DNA of 64,000 nucleotides, taken from NCBI GenBank assembly GCA_965224105.1, contig CBDCYH010000001.1:806001-870000 (forward strand), written 5' to 3'. This document shows, piece by piece, positions 26,383-35,815 of the stretch. This DNA comes from CBDCYH01 sp965224105. GTDB lineage: Bacteria > Bacteroidota > Rhodothermia > Rhodothermales > JABDKH01. The notes below the pieces were generated by a model. The model saw nothing but the letters and a program-made list of their open reading frames with translations, did no database searches and had not been told where the DNA came from. A program made the translations under genes and the position numbers. Numbering within the stretch: the first letter of the stretch is position 1; every line of letters begins with the position of its first letter.

Positions 26383-27087
26383 ATGCCTGTTAACCTCTTG
26401 AGGCCACTAATCGGCCTTACCACATCGTTCGTTGACAGTGAGCAGCGTGTACATGTGAACTACGTGCGGGCCATAGAACGAGCGGGTGGAATACCCGTTA
26501 TTCTCGCAATTGGTGAAGCTGATGAAACCGTGGATGCATTGGCCGAGCTCATCGACGGGCTGGTTATTCCGGGCGGGCCAGCTATTGAACGTGGACTGGT
26601 TGGGGATCTTCCGGACGACATCAAGACCACCGATCCGGCAAGGACGGCACACGACGAACGCCTGGTTGAAACATTTCTGTCTCTGAATAAACCGATGCTC
26701 GGTATCTGCTATGGCATGCAGTTGCTAAACGCGTTGGCCGGTGGGACTATCTACGCTGATGTCGAGAACACGTTGGCCGGAGTCCATTCACACAGTGAAA
26801 AGCGCGGCTGCAAATCCCACTCCATTGAGGTTGACCCCGGAAGCCGCCTCCGGAATATTATTAAGAACACCACTCTCGAGGTAAACTCTCGTCACATTCA
26901 GGCGATAGAAAAGGTAGGAGCCGGATTTTCCATTGCCGCAACCGCCGACGACGGCGTGATTGAGGCGATAGAAAGCGCCAACGGGCTGATTTTGGGTGTC
27001 CAGTTTCATCCGGAGCGAATGGGTCGTGAGGGACAGCCTATTTTTGACGATTTTGTTGCGCAGGTGCGCCAGCAGGCGGAACGTTGA
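26383..27087 (+). CDS. Gamma-glutamyl-gamma-aminobutyrate hydrolase-like class I glutamine amidotransferase
   Basis: A 234-residue protein of the peptidase C26 family related to PuuD. It starts RPLIGLTTSFVDSEQRVHVN, then LIDGLVIPGGPAIERG. The nucleophile cysteine lies in MLGICYGMQLLNALAGG, and the histidine and glutamate in GVQFHPERMG. The PuuD branch hydrolyses gamma-glutamyl-GABA in putrescine degradation, but no other Puu gene is here, so a general gamma-glutamyl hydrolase is a safer call. Start ATG 26383 is 3 bp after the DLH stop. Confidence 0.85.
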   Translation: MPVNLLRPLIGLTTSFVDSEQRVHVNYVRAIERAGGIPVILAIGEADETVDALAELIDGLVIPGGPAIERGLVGDLPDDIKTTDPARTAHDERLVETFLSLNKPMLGICYGMQLLNALAGGTIYADVENTLAGVHSHSEKRGCKSHSIEVDPGSRLRNIIKNTTLEVNSRHIQAIEKVGAGFSIAATADDGVIEAIESANGLILGVQFHPERMGREGQPIFDDFVAQVRQQAER

Positions 27088-27243
27088 ACTTCGCCTTTGG
27101 AGCGTCACGATTCGACACCCAACCAACATGTCGCAAAACGATATCGGCTCGATAATCGCAGATATTGACTGTTCGCGTGAATTATCTCATTTTAGTTCAT
27201 ACGATCTTCTTGGCGCCGTCCACCTGAAATCTTACGGCGATAC

Positions 27244-29055
27244 ATGGGCATGAAATCTAAAACGAATACCAAATACGGACTGTCTTATCTGGTTGTGAGA
27301 CTTAGTCTCGTGCTAGCCCCTGCCCTTCTCCTCGCTGCGACCTTTGCCCCTCAGGCCGCATCCCCAGAAACGAAAATCGATGCAAATGATCACACCGTCG
27401 CGCCCATCAAAACCTTCACGCTCCGAGATCTCGACAGTCACCCTGCAAAGAAACACGCTCGGTATCTGGAGGAAGAGGTAGCTCTCAGCAATCCCGACCC
27501 GATGGCCGCGCAGCTATCCCGTAAATTTTTCGACATCGTCCAACTCTATAGACTTAGGCAGGGAGTGGACGACAATTTTACACTTCGGGTTAATCGGACG
27601 ACCGACGGGAGTCTACTGGAGATTGTGCGGCTGGACAGCCTGCGCAAGGCCATGCAGTCTTTGGCCCGACCGAACTGGGGCGAAGTTGATCGAGTCAGAC
27701 AACGCAAAACCCGAGAACTGGTCGACAAATACGAAGAGCAAGGATACCCGCGTGGAGACATTGCCGTACGGTGGGGCAGAAAGAACCAGGTGCTGGAAGC
27801 GCGAAAGCATGAGGAACACCTCATTGAATACGAGATCGCCTTAGCGCATTATTTCGACCTGAGTCTGCTTGCGACTGAACTCGGCACAGTCGAGACCTTT
27901 AACAACGACAACCTGGTTTCCCGAGTGGGTGCCCGGGGCCGATACCAGATAATGCCCTCTTTACTTCGGAACTACGGCGTGCATCGGTATGAGCTCCGGA
28001 CCAGAAACAGAAAACGCATCCGGGTCTACGAAGAGAGACATCCACTCCTTACCATGGAAGTGTCGATGATGATTGCGAAGGCATACACCAACTCGGTTGG
28101 TCACGAGATACCCGGACTTTCAGCATATCATACGGGCCCGTTTAACATCCTGCACATCTTCAAGACTTATCTCACTGACGGAATCGATAGGTTCAACGAA
28201 TACTCTACAGTACCCCTGGCGTACCTGTGGGGTCTAACCGACGGCTATCCGCGGATACGGTCGACGTCGAGTTTCAGGAGTTACTCTCGTGGGTACGTGC
28301 CCGCGGGTCTTGGCTCGTTGCTCGCGACTGAGCATTTGCCGATCGACACCACAAAAACGCTTCTGGCGGATCAGATGTCGATACGCAAAGGAAAATCGTT
28401 GTACCTTTCAACACTCATTAACGCTCTTGCGAAAATTGAAGATCGACTCGACTGGAGATTGGGCGAAAACGAGTCGTTGTATGAGAGATTTCGCCTGTAC
28501 AACCCGCACTTTTCTCTCCCTGAAGTGGAAGGCGATAAGGTACCATCGTCGGCAGACGTCCGGATTCCGTCTCACGTAAAACGATCACAAGTTCGATTTT
28601 TCTTACCCAAAGGGGCTGCGGCAATTCTGCTGGAAAATAGCAGGTCGGTCATCGATCCAGAGAGCGTTAGAAGCTTCGACCACGACACATACAGCAAGCC
28701 TTCGCCGCTGGAGAGAACAAGTTGGGACGAAGAGTACGACGATCTTCTGCGCGATTTGGAGTTCTTCGACTTTAGTGAAGAGAAAGTGGAACGACTCAAC
28801 ACGATCTCGGAGCAGTTTCGCATGCTTGCCAAGGATGATCCAACCTTCTTCCGGTTGTCGCAGGTTGCATTGACAGGTGTCCATAAGCAGGTGTGGAATT
28901 CAGAAAATTTCACTCAGTTTCTGATTCTCGTTGATGCAGCTCGCGGACAAATTGAACATCCTCCGCTCCCGCCGATCAGGGCACTCGAACGATTGCCATA
29001 CAACGATCTCGATCCAACTCCCGGCGTTCCAGACAAGGTAGGACTAGACCGTTAG
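27244..29055 (+). CDS. Lytic transglycosylase SLT domain-containing protein
   Basis: A 603-residue exported protein (N-terminal hydrophobic segment LVVRLSLVLAPALLLAATF). The central region about residues 205-310 resembles a soluble lytic transglycosylase domain: LSLLATELGTVETFNN with the probable catalytic glutamate (ELGTVE), VGARGRYQIMPSLL and the later LSAYHTGPFNI, which corresponds to the usual AYNAGP motif. Such enzymes cleave murein forming 1,6-anhydro-MurNAc. The surrounding N- and C-terminal regions (about 200 and 290 residues) match nothing I recognise. The 150 bp upstream contain no convincing gene. Confidence 0.78.
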   Translation: MGMKSKTNTKYGLSYLVVRLSLVLAPALLLAATFAPQAASPETKIDANDHTVAPIKTFTLRDLDSHPAKKHARYLEEEVALSNPDPMAAQLSRKFFDIVQLYRLRQGVDDNFTLRVNRTTDGSLLEIVRLDSLRKAMQSLARPNWGEVDRVRQRKTRELVDKYEEQGYPRGDIAVRWGRKNQVLEARKHEEHLIEYEIALAHYFDLSLLATELGTVETFNNDNLVSRVGARGRYQIMPSLLRNYGVHRYELRTRNRKRIRVYEERHPLLTMEVSMMIAKAYTNSVGHEIPGLSAYHTGPFNILHIFKTYLTDGIDRFNEYSTVPLAYLWGLTDGYPRIRSTSSFRSYSRGYVPAGLGSLLATEHLPIDTTKTLLADQMSIRKGKSLYLSTLINALAKIEDRLDWRLGENESLYERFRLYNPHFSLPEVEGDKVPSSADVRIPSHVKRSQVRFFLPKGAAAILLENSRSVIDPESVRSFDHDTYSKPSPLERTSWDEEYDDLLRDLEFFDFSEEKVERLNTISEQFRMLAKDDPTFFRLSQVALTGVHKQVWNSENFTQFLILVDAARGQIEHPPLPPIRALERLPYNDLDPTPGVPDKVGLDR

Positions 29056-29058
29056 TTT

Positions 29059-29547
29059 TCACCGGTAGTCCTGCGCCCATATCTCATGGAGCGGCAATAC
29101 TGCCTGACCCTGAGTCCTGCTGCGGATGAATCCTATCGACGCCGCGTCAACAGAATCCGTTGCTTCCGTATACGTTAGACGCGAGTAGTTAATGACGCGA
29201 GCAATCTCCTCATCGGTCAAGAACGATAAGGGTGACATAACAGACTTGTAGACTTCCCCTCCGCTTACCACGGGCCCTTTCCCACCTCTCAGCACAAGTG
29301 CCGCGATGGGCTCCACAGGTCCCGCAAGCTTAGCTGAATTGCGCAGAGGCGGAAACGCCGCGTTTACACCAGCCCCGTCCGCTCCGTGACATTTCTCGCA
29401 GGTAGCCGCGTATACATCCGCGCCCGTACGATCTCCGCTGGCTTCCTTCTCACCGGCACAGCCAGTAACAATTGCGCCGATTAAGAGACAGGATCCCAAG
29501 ACAGTAATGTATATTGAAGGCCTGGTCAGTATTGCAGAAGGGAACAT
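29059..29547 (-). CDS. Cytochrome c, mono-heme lipoprotein
   Basis: A 162-residue c-type cytochrome. The signal peptide ends ITVLGSCLLIGAIVTGCAG, a probable lipobox. The single heme attachment motif CEKCH is in TCEKCHGADGAG near residue 50, and a distal methionine ligand may be in the YKSVMSPLSFLTDEEIA segment. This is the class I soluble-type cytochrome domain (PF00034-like). It likely carries electrons in the periplasm; no partner dehydrogenase or oxidase is adjacent. It is divergent from the SxtJ-like gene, with only 3 bp between starts, so promoters must lie within coding sequence. Confidence 0.88.
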   Translation of the reverse strand: MFPSAILTRPSIYITVLGSCLLIGAIVTGCAGEKEASGDRTGADVYAATCEKCHGADGAGVNAAFPPLRNSAKLAGPVEPIAALVLRGGKGPVVSGGEVYKSVMSPLSFLTDEEIARVINYSRLTYTEATDSVDAASIGFIRSRTQGQAVLPLHEIWAQDYR

Positions 29548-29550
29548 CGC

Positions 29551-29994
29551 ATGTCAATCGTAACCGAGATAAGCACAGAGATTAAGGAGATCTCGGCTGA
29601 CAAGAAAGGATTGCGATCTTTCGGAATTGTTGTCGGGACAATTTTCGCCCTTATCGCTGTATTCGTGTTCTGGCGCAAATCATTCGTGCTGGGCACGGCT
29701 GTATTTACTCTTGGCGCCATAGGATCGGTACTCGTTCTTGGCGGTCTGCTCATCCCTGCGGCGCTACGACCGGTACATAAGGTCTGGATGTCGATCGCAA
29801 TTGTCTTGGGAGCAATAATGAGTCGCGTGATATTGTCGCTCGTATTTTATTTAGTCGTGACTCCCATAGGACTACTCATGCGACTGTTCGGAAAAGACCC
29901 CATCACAAAAAAGCCGGACCCCAGCCTCGAAACGTACTGGATTCCCAAAGATCCCGCCGAATCGGATAAGTCCAGACTAATGAAGTACTACTAG
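29551..29994 (+). CDS. SxtJ family membrane protein
   Basis: A 147-residue protein with four hydrophobic helices (GIVVGTIFALIAVFVFW, TAVFTLGAIGSVLVLGGLLI, VWMSIAIVLGAIMSRVILSL, FYLVVTPIGLLMRLF) and the conserved tail FGKDPITKKPDPSLETYWI. This matches the SxtJ family, small membrane proteins often encoded near carbamoyltransferase and other accessory genes; the function is unknown. The usual neighbours are absent here. Its 3' end overlaps the convergent ppk1 stop by 4 bp. Confidence 0.75.
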   Translation: MSIVTEISTEIKEISADKKGLRSFGIVVGTIFALIAVFVFWRKSFVLGTAVFTLGAIGSVLVLGGLLIPAALRPVHKVWMSIAIVLGAIMSRVILSLVFYLVVTPIGLLMRLFGKDPITKKPDPSLETYWIPKDPAESDKSRLMKYY

Positions 29995-32213
29995 TGAGGC
30001 CGGTTCAGTTTGCTGACCAGGGCCATCTGCATAAGCTTCTGCTGCGACCCCTTTTCATCGTCTGACTTCCGTGGCATCCTCTGCGTGTATTTACCATCGG
30101 AATTCAGTGTCCAACCTAGCCGGTGGTCGTTAATGGAAATATCCAGGATGTCGATGAGCGTTTGCTTTGCAACTTCGTCGCGGACCTGCACGGCAACCTC
30201 TACCCTGTCGTCCAAATTGCGACGTTGCCAATCACCACTTCCAATAATGACAATCGGATCCTCGTTGTTATGGAAATAGTAGATCCGTGAGTGCTCCAGG
30301 AACCTACCAAGAATACTAACGACGCGAATGTTGTCGCTGTACCCCTGGAGTCCAGGCCTTAGCCTGCAATGTCCCCGCACCACGAGATCGATCCGAACTC
30401 CTTCCTGCGAAGCGCGATAAAGCTCTGTGATCATTTCAACGTCATCCAGTGCGTTCATCTTGGCCTTGATGTAGCCATTGCCGTGCACGCGGTGGTGTTG
30501 GATTTCATTGCGCACGTAGTGGATGAATCTCTTTCTCATCGCAGATGGAGCGACAATTAGTTGCTGATACTTCTGTCGTGGCGCAAAACCGGTCAAATAG
30601 TGAAACAGATTCACCGAGTCTGATCCAATCTGTTGGTCAGCGGTGAACAATCCTACATCCGTGTATAATCGCGCTGTCTGTGCGTTGTAGTTGCCCGTCC
30701 CAATATGGCAATAAGTCCGGAGCTGACCGGATTCTCTACGGATGATGAGCGTTGTCTTGGCATGCGTTTTCAACCCTACGAGTCCGTAGGTGACGTGCAC
30801 TCCAGCATCTTCGAGCCTTTGCCCCCACTCAATGTTGTTCTCCTCGTCAAAACGAGCCTTCACTTCAACCAATACGGCCACCTGCTTCCCTTTCTCGGCC
30901 GCTTTCATTAGCGCCTCGATAATGGGCGAGTCGGTTGATGTTCGGTAGAGGGTCTGTTTTATTGCCAGGACGTTAGGATCGCTGGCGGCTTCCTCGATAA
31001 ACTTCTGTACGCTTGCATGAAACGATTCGTACGGATGATGGACGAGTATGTCGCGCTGCTTGACTGCGTCGAAAATGCTCAGAGTGTCGCTCAATTCATC
31101 CGTCTGCAAACGCGGCGGGATCACAGGCTCCCACGGTTCGAAGGAATGTTCAGGCACATTCGCGTTGGCGATTTCGAAAAGGTCAGAAAGGTCCAACATA
31201 CCGGAAACCGAATACTCGTCGTCATCACCTAATCCCAGCTCTCGGAGCAAGAGTTTGCGGATGCGGTTTGGCATTTTTTCGTCAACCTCCAGTCTTACCA
31301 CCGATGCGAATCGCCTTTCTCGCAATTCATCCGAAATAAGTTCGATTAGGTCGTCTGCTTCCTCCTCATCCCTTTGAACATCCGCGTTCCGGGTAATGCG
31401 AAACGGATAAGCACCGACCAACTCCATACCCGGAAAAAGATCGCCAACGTTCGCAGCAATGACCTGCTCGATTGGCACATAATGTCTCATCCGCTCTAGC
31501 TGTATCCACCGTCCTTCTGCCTTCGGCACTTTCAGCCTTGCAAAGTGGCGCGTGCCTCGATCGGGATGAATCATCTCGACGGCAAGTGAGAGGCTCTGAT
31601 TCGAGATGAACGGAAAGGGATGGCTCGGATCGACAGCAAGCGGAGTGAGAATTGGATAGATGTGTGACAGGAAACGCGAGTGCAGCCAGCGCTGCTCCGA
31701 TTCCTCCAGATTGACATGGTCGTGGATGAAAATTCCAGCCTCACCAGCCAGGGTTGGTCGCAGGTCGTTCTCCCATGTGGCGGTGATCTGCTGATGCAAT
31801 TCTGTGATCGCTCGTCGAATCAATGCTAGCTGTTGTTCCGGCGTGCGGCCGTCTGGGGACAGGTGGGTAACATGGGCAGCTGATTGCCGCTTCAGCCCTC
31901 CGACACGCTTGCGCACAAACTCGTCCAGGTTGTTGGCGGTGATCGCCACAAAGCGTACCCGCTCGAGCAGTGGCGTCCGCGTGTCTAATGCCTGAGCAAG
32001 GACCCGCCAGTTGAAATCAAGCCAGCTAAGTTCGCGATTGAAGAAGAGCCGACTATCGGTGAGGGCCATCATTCCCTCCACCTCGTTGGCGCGCACAGCT
32101 GTTCCGATTTTCACCGGTTGGAACCTGGCTGCTGGCCGTTCATGACTAGCTGATTGAACCGGGCCAAACGCGGTGAGCTTCTCGAATTTTGGTTTGTCGT
32201 TGCTGTCTGTCAT
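29991..32213 (-). CDS. ppk1: Polyphosphate kinase 1
   Basis: Reversibly polymerises the ATP gamma-phosphate into inorganic polyphosphate at the membrane. 740 residues, slightly longer than E. coli Ppk because of an about 55-residue N-terminal extension before FFNRELSWLDFNWRVLAQA. The autophosphorylated histidine is in VGLKTHAKTTLIIRR, and the second conserved histidine in LGRFLEHSRIYYFHN. HIGTGNYNAQTARLYTD and IGSGDWQRRNLDDRVEV are family signatures. The start at 32213 has GGAG directly against the ATG, so a slightly different start is possible. It follows dnaG by 27 bp and probably shares its transcript. Confidence 0.96.
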   Translation of the reverse strand: MTDSNDKPKFEKLTAFGPVQSASHERPAARFQPVKIGTAVRANEVEGMMALTDSRLFFNRELSWLDFNWRVLAQALDTRTPLLERVRFVAITANNLDEFVRKRVGGLKRQSAAHVTHLSPDGRTPEQQLALIRRAITELHQQITATWENDLRPTLAGEAGIFIHDHVNLEESEQRWLHSRFLSHIYPILTPLAVDPSHPFPFISNQSLSLAVEMIHPDRGTRHFARLKVPKAEGRWIQLERMRHYVPIEQVIAANVGDLFPGMELVGAYPFRITRNADVQRDEEEADDLIELISDELRERRFASVVRLEVDEKMPNRIRKLLLRELGLGDDDEYSVSGMLDLSDLFEIANANVPEHSFEPWEPVIPPRLQTDELSDTLSIFDAVKQRDILVHHPYESFHASVQKFIEEAASDPNVLAIKQTLYRTSTDSPIIEALMKAAEKGKQVAVLVEVKARFDEENNIEWGQRLEDAGVHVTYGLVGLKTHAKTTLIIRRESGQLRTYCHIGTGNYNAQTARLYTDVGLFTADQQIGSDSVNLFHYLTGFAPRQKYQQLIVAPSAMRKRFIHYVRNEIQHHRVHGNGYIKAKMNALDDVEMITELYRASQEGVRIDLVVRGHCRLRPGLQGYSDNIRVVSILGRFLEHSRIYYFHNNEDPIVIIGSGDWQRRNLDDRVEVAVQVRDEVAKQTLIDILDISINDHRLGWTLNSDGKYTQRMPRKSDDEKGSQQKLMQMALVSKLNRPH

Positions 32214-32240
32214 CTCCGGGGTGTTCTGTGTGATGAAAGA

Positions 32241-34118
32241 TCAAACATCATTCCAGTCGGAATATCTTGATTGTACGATGTCCTTCCTGGCCCGCTGAAG
32301 GGCAACCATCTCCTCCTGCAATCTCGCAACTCGTCCAGGATCATTCGAAAAAAGAAGAATTTTCTCTTGCTGGTGGTCAATCCTTTCCTTCAGCCTGTCC
32401 AGCTTCAACAGCCGCATTGCATCCGACGCAACACGATGCGCGTCTTCGTCAAGATCTGGAACCTGGATCTTGCGTTTTTCCCAGTTTTTGCGCGAGGGCT
32501 CGACCTCTCGTGTGAAAATCCCGGCAACGAGATTCTTGACGGCCTCCCCTGCGTCTCCGGATAATAATCCTGTCGGATCCACATCCCCCGCTTCGTACAT
32601 CGTGAGAATTTGCGTCGCGGTCTCCCGCGCCGGACCTGCTGTAAACTCGGTGAGGGCCATGTTCCCAAGGACCTGCTCGACGACCGGCTCGCCATGCTCC
32701 AACATCAATCGCAACAGCGTCTTCTCCTCGGGCAGCAACGGACGTTCGGTTGGATCCTGAACGTCGCTCACCCGTGATGCTGTGGCGTCGATTGCAATCT
32801 CTTCCTGCTTTCGCGGTCGTGGGGCTCGAGGTCTCGACGCTTTCAGCACGCGTCGAATTTGCACCTCGGTTAGTCCGAGAACTCGGGCTGTCCGTTTGAG
32901 ATACGATTCTCTTACAAGCTCATCAGCAACCAAATGCAGGAGCTGAATCGTTTTCCGCTGTGCATCCGCTTTCGCCTCTGGAGACTGATCCTCAGTTACC
33001 AGCGACTTGAAATAGAATTCGACAAAATCCTGTTTGTGCTTTTGCACATAGTCGGTAAGGCCTTCACCTCCGTATTCCAGAGCGAACGAGTCGGGATCGT
33101 GCCCGGCGGGCAGGGCAACAACGTGTGGTATCAAACCCTCGGGCAGCAATACCTGCACCGCTCGGCTGGCTGCCCGAACACCCGCGACATCCCCGTCGTA
33201 CAACAGCGTTACCACCTTGCAGTACCTTTTGAGGACTCCCGCCTGCTCGCGCGTTAGGGATGTCCCGCACGTCGCAACAACGTTTTCCACACCTGCCTGA
33301 AAAAGCCCCATCACATCGGTATAACCCTCCACCAGCAGTGCTTCCTCCGTTCGTCTAATGGCACCCTTCGTCCAGTAGAGGCCATAGAGCGTCTTGCTCT
33401 TGTGGTATACAGCCGTCTCAGGCGAATTGATGTATTTCGGCTCGCCCTCCGCCTCTCCAAAAATGCGCCCCCCAAATCCCAGCACTTTGCCAACAGGTGA
33501 CAGGATGGGAATCATAATCCGGTTACGATATCTGTCAAGGATCCTGCCGTCCCGACCTTTCACGCACAAACCTGCATCCACAAGCGATGCCGAGTCTAGC
33601 TTCGCTGTTTCCGCCTCGCCTACGAGTGCCTCCCAATCGGGCAGCGCATAGCCAACACCGAATTGGACAAGTGTACTTTCTTTGAGTCCTCGATGAGCCA
33701 CCAGATAGTCGAGCACACGTTTCCCTCTTTCGGACCTTAGGTTCGCGTGATAATATCTGCCAGCAAAACTGAGTGCGGCAAAAATAGATTCAGACTTGCC
33801 TCTTGGCTCCTGGTCGCTTCGTCCTGTCGGCAATTCGACCCCACTCGCTTCCGCAAGTGTTCTCACTGCTTCCGGAAAACTGAGATTCTCCACCCGCATC
33901 AGGAATTGATATACGTCGCCCCCAACACCACATCCGAAACACTTGAAAATTTGCATTTCGGGATTGACGTTGAAAGACGGTGTCTTCTCCGAATGGAACG
34001 GGCAGAGTCCCAGATAATTTCTACCTCGCTTTTTCAGCTTCACATAGCTGTCCACAACGTCCACGATATCCGTGGAGGTCCTAACCTCTTCTACTTTGTC
34101 ATCGGGAATAAAGGCCAT
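32241..34118 (-). CDS. dnaG: DNA primase
   Basis: Synthesises RNA primers for replication. 625 residues. An N-terminal CHC2 zinc finger is complete (LCPFHSEKTPSF with C and H, then KCFGCGVGG with two C). The RNA polymerase core follows, and the TOPRIM fold with ALLVEGYTDVMGL and the acidic LLYDGDVAGVRAA motif near residues 255-310. The C-terminal helical DnaB-interaction region ends in basic repeats. Transcribed with ppk1 downstream. Confidence 0.97.
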   Translation of the reverse strand: MAFIPDDKVEEVRTSTDIVDVVDSYVKLKKRGRNYLGLCPFHSEKTPSFNVNPEMQIFKCFGCGVGGDVYQFLMRVENLSFPEAVRTLAEASGVELPTGRSDQEPRGKSESIFAALSFAGRYYHANLRSERGKRVLDYLVAHRGLKESTLVQFGVGYALPDWEALVGEAETAKLDSASLVDAGLCVKGRDGRILDRYRNRIMIPILSPVGKVLGFGGRIFGEAEGEPKYINSPETAVYHKSKTLYGLYWTKGAIRRTEEALLVEGYTDVMGLFQAGVENVVATCGTSLTREQAGVLKRYCKVVTLLYDGDVAGVRAASRAVQVLLPEGLIPHVVALPAGHDPDSFALEYGGEGLTDYVQKHKQDFVEFYFKSLVTEDQSPEAKADAQRKTIQLLHLVADELVRESYLKRTARVLGLTEVQIRRVLKASRPRAPRPRKQEEIAIDATASRVSDVQDPTERPLLPEEKTLLRLMLEHGEPVVEQVLGNMALTEFTAGPARETATQILTMYEAGDVDPTGLLSGDAGEAVKNLVAGIFTREVEPSRKNWEKRKIQVPDLDEDAHRVASDAMRLLKLDRLKERIDHQQEKILLFSNDPGRVARLQEEMVALQRARKDIVQSRYSDWNDV

Positions 34119-34138
34119 GCTGACCGGACTCCGGTTGC

Positions 34139-34243
34139 CTACCGCGCATTCTCCACAGGGGCAATTTCCGGTTTATCAGAGCACTGACACGCACTGAAAG
34201 AAACTGTCGTTATTACGAAAAGAGCGAAAATTATTCGTCTCAT
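34139..34243 (-). CDS. Possible small lipoprotein, 34 residues
   Basis: From ATG 34243 to TAG 34139, directly upstream of dnaG on the same strand. The sequence is almost entirely a lipoprotein signal: MRRIIFALFVITTVSFSACQ followed by a short polar tail (CSDKPEIAPVENAR). The n-, h- and c-regions and the SFSAC lipobox are convincing, but no Shine-Dalgarno is clear. It could be a real entericidin-like small lipoprotein or a chance frame. The longer in-frame extension to 34417 overlaps ppgK and is not credible. Confidence 0.4.
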   Translation of the reverse strand: MRRIIFALFVITTVSFSACQCSDKPEIAPVENAR

Positions 34244-34376
34244 ATGATTGTGACACCAAATAGAATTAGATTCACTGGTCGACCTGAAAAGCGGTAAACA
34301 TATCCTGTCTTGGCAACTCAGGATTTGGAATGTACCCTTTTTGGGAAATTCAGTACAGTCATTGTGAGAATCTGGC

Positions 34377-35159
34377 GTGGAAATACTTGGAATTGATATA
34401 GGAGGTACAGGCATCAAGGGCGGTATCGTTGACTCTTCAAAGGGTCAGATGATAACGGACAGACACAGGGTGCTTACACCGCGACCCGCCACTCCAGACG
34501 CGGTTGGACTGAAGGTTAAGGAAGTTGTCGACCATTTCGGCTGGTCCGGACCGATGGGCGTTGCATTCCCAGCCAGAGTGAAAAATGGCAGTGTCCTGAT
34601 AGCCTCAAACATTGACAAAGATTTTGTCGGGATGAACATTACGGACCTCTTCTCCAAGCAAACCGGGTGTCCTGTCTCTTCGCTCAACGATGCAGACGCG
34701 GCCGGGATCGCCGAGATGCGATTCGGTGCAGGTCAGGGTCAGTCGGGGCTCGCATTGATGATCACGCTCGGTACTGGCATAGGTACAGCACTGTTTAATG
34801 ACGGAATCCTTGTACCCAACATGGAATTCGGACATGTTCGCATGAAGTCGGGCAAGAGGGGCGAGAAGTGGGCTGCAGCGAGTGTCCGCGAAAGAAAAGG
34901 TCTGACGTGGAAAGATTGGGCCGGGCGCGTCCAGGAATACCTAGCGATAATGGAATTCCTTATTGGACCCGACCTTATTATTCTTGGAGGCGGCGTTAGC
35001 TCGCCGGAACGGGCAGCGCAGTTTATGCCGTTTCTGGATACGGAGGCAAAACTGGTTCCAGCCAAACTTGGCAATACCGCCGGCATTGTGGGAGCGGCTG
35101 TATACGCCGCTGACAAATCCGTGCTCTCCTCTAATTCCCTTGCCGGAAAAAATTCTTGA
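34377..35159 (+). CDS. ppgK: Polyphosphate--glucose phosphotransferase (polyphosphate glucokinase), ROK family
   Basis: Phosphorylates glucose using inorganic polyphosphate (often also ATP). 260 residues from GTG 34377. ROK-type phosphate motif GIDIGGTGIKGGIVD opens the protein; VAFPARVKNGSVLIASNID, SSLNDADAAGIAEMRFGAG with the catalytic aspartate, and MITLGTGIGTALFNDG are characteristic of PPGK rather than ATP-only glucokinase. GGGVSSPERAAQFMP completes the C-terminal fold. It is divergent from dnaG-ppk1 within 2.2 kb of ppk1, so polyphosphate synthesis and use are neighbours. The 3' end overlaps the convergent TerB-like gene by 29 bp. Confidence 0.92.
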   Translation: MEILGIDIGGTGIKGGIVDSSKGQMITDRHRVLTPRPATPDAVGLKVKEVVDHFGWSGPMGVAFPARVKNGSVLIASNIDKDFVGMNITDLFSKQTGCPVSSLNDADAAGIAEMRFGAGQGQSGLALMITLGTGIGTALFNDGILVPNMEFGHVRMKSGKRGEKWAAASVRERKGLTWKDWAGRVQEYLAIMEFLIGPDLIILGGGVSSPERAAQFMPFLDTEAKLVPAKLGNTAGIVGAAVYAADKSVLSSNSLAGKNS

Positions 35160-35544
35160 CGTCCCACTGCTCTGCCAGCGCAGCGATAAACTCCACTTCT
35201 TTTGGGTACACCATTCCGTCCGCTGCAACGAGGTCGGCCAGATCTCGTAGGACTCCAATCCTCTGATCGGCATCGAAGGCCTGGCCAAGCGAGATTACAG
35301 AGGCGGCAAGCATTTCTTCCCCTTGATCGCTGATGTACATCAACAAGGCATCGTGCAAAATCTGGGAGACTTCCTCCGGCTTCGCATCGAGCTTCATGTG
35401 CTTTGCCACCAGGCCGCGGGCAACCTCCATTTCAGATGCATCGATCTGGTCATCCGTGCTGTGCATACAAAAAAAGTAAATCAGTCCCAGATCATGAATC
35501 TGAGACCACTCTGGTTGGGTGTCGTGGGATGTTCCTTTGGACAC
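35131..35544 (-). CDS. TerB-like protein
   Basis: A 137-residue all-helical acidic protein from GTG 35544, preceded by AGGAGGA at 35556-35550. It resembles the tellurite-resistance TerB fold: two acidic loop-helix units, MHSTDDQIDASEMEVARGL near residue 28 and LVAADGMVYPKEVEFIAAL near residue 105, which in TerB bind metal ions. No other ter gene is present, so a tellurite role is not implied. It overlaps ppgK by 29 bp at the 3' end. Confidence 0.65.
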   Translation of the reverse strand: MSKGTSHDTQPEWSQIHDLGLIYFFCMHSTDDQIDASEMEVARGLVAKHMKLDAKPEEVSQILHDALLMYISDQGEEMLAASVISLGQAFDADQRIGVLRDLADLVAADGMVYPKEVEFIAALAEQWDVKNFFRQGN

Positions 35545-35547
35545 TAA

Positions 35548-35815
35548 ATCCTCCTCATTTTGGGTAAGCCGGGGTACACTGGTTAACTGACAAAAGTGAC
35601 TAATATTGTGAACACTTTCCGGGGGTTGTTTGCGGGATCCGTGGGCTGACGGTCACCCGCAAAAATAGCTTTTCAGGCCAGATTTGGTCTATTTCTTCAT
35701 TACAGGCGCAATCAGTCTCACTCCTCGTTGTCGAACCTATGCGAGGATCCTCGTCGGCACCAAAGTTGGATAGGTGAAGGCAAGGGCAAGACAAGGCTTC
35801 GGCCGGAGTTGAACT
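35548..35815. other. Non-coding stretch between TerB-like gene and small membrane protein gene
   Basis: About 270 bp without a supported gene, between divergent genes. It holds the TerB-like Shine-Dalgarno at its left end. An imperfect structure occurs at 35629-35663: TTTGCGGG pairs with CCCGCAAA across a 19-base loop that itself contains TGACGGTCA. The hairpin lacks a T tract on either strand. I recognise no riboswitch or tRNA. Promoters for both flanking genes presumably lie here. Confidence 0.4.

Noticed and set aside
27128..27253. Possible 41-residue gene ahead of the lytic transglycosylase
   Set aside because: No Shine-Dalgarno, no family resemblance, and it overlaps the next start by 10 bp; kept as non-coding upstream sequence.
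34244..34417. Longer start for the small lipoprotein frame
   Set aside because: The extension overlaps the ppgK start on the other strand and destroys the signal peptide position.
35131..35544. Tellurite resistance operon
   Set aside because: Only a lone TerB-like protein is present; no TerC, TerD or TerZ neighbours.
35629..35663. Hairpin considered as a Rho-independent terminator
   Set aside because: The loop is 19 bases and no T tract follows on either strand.
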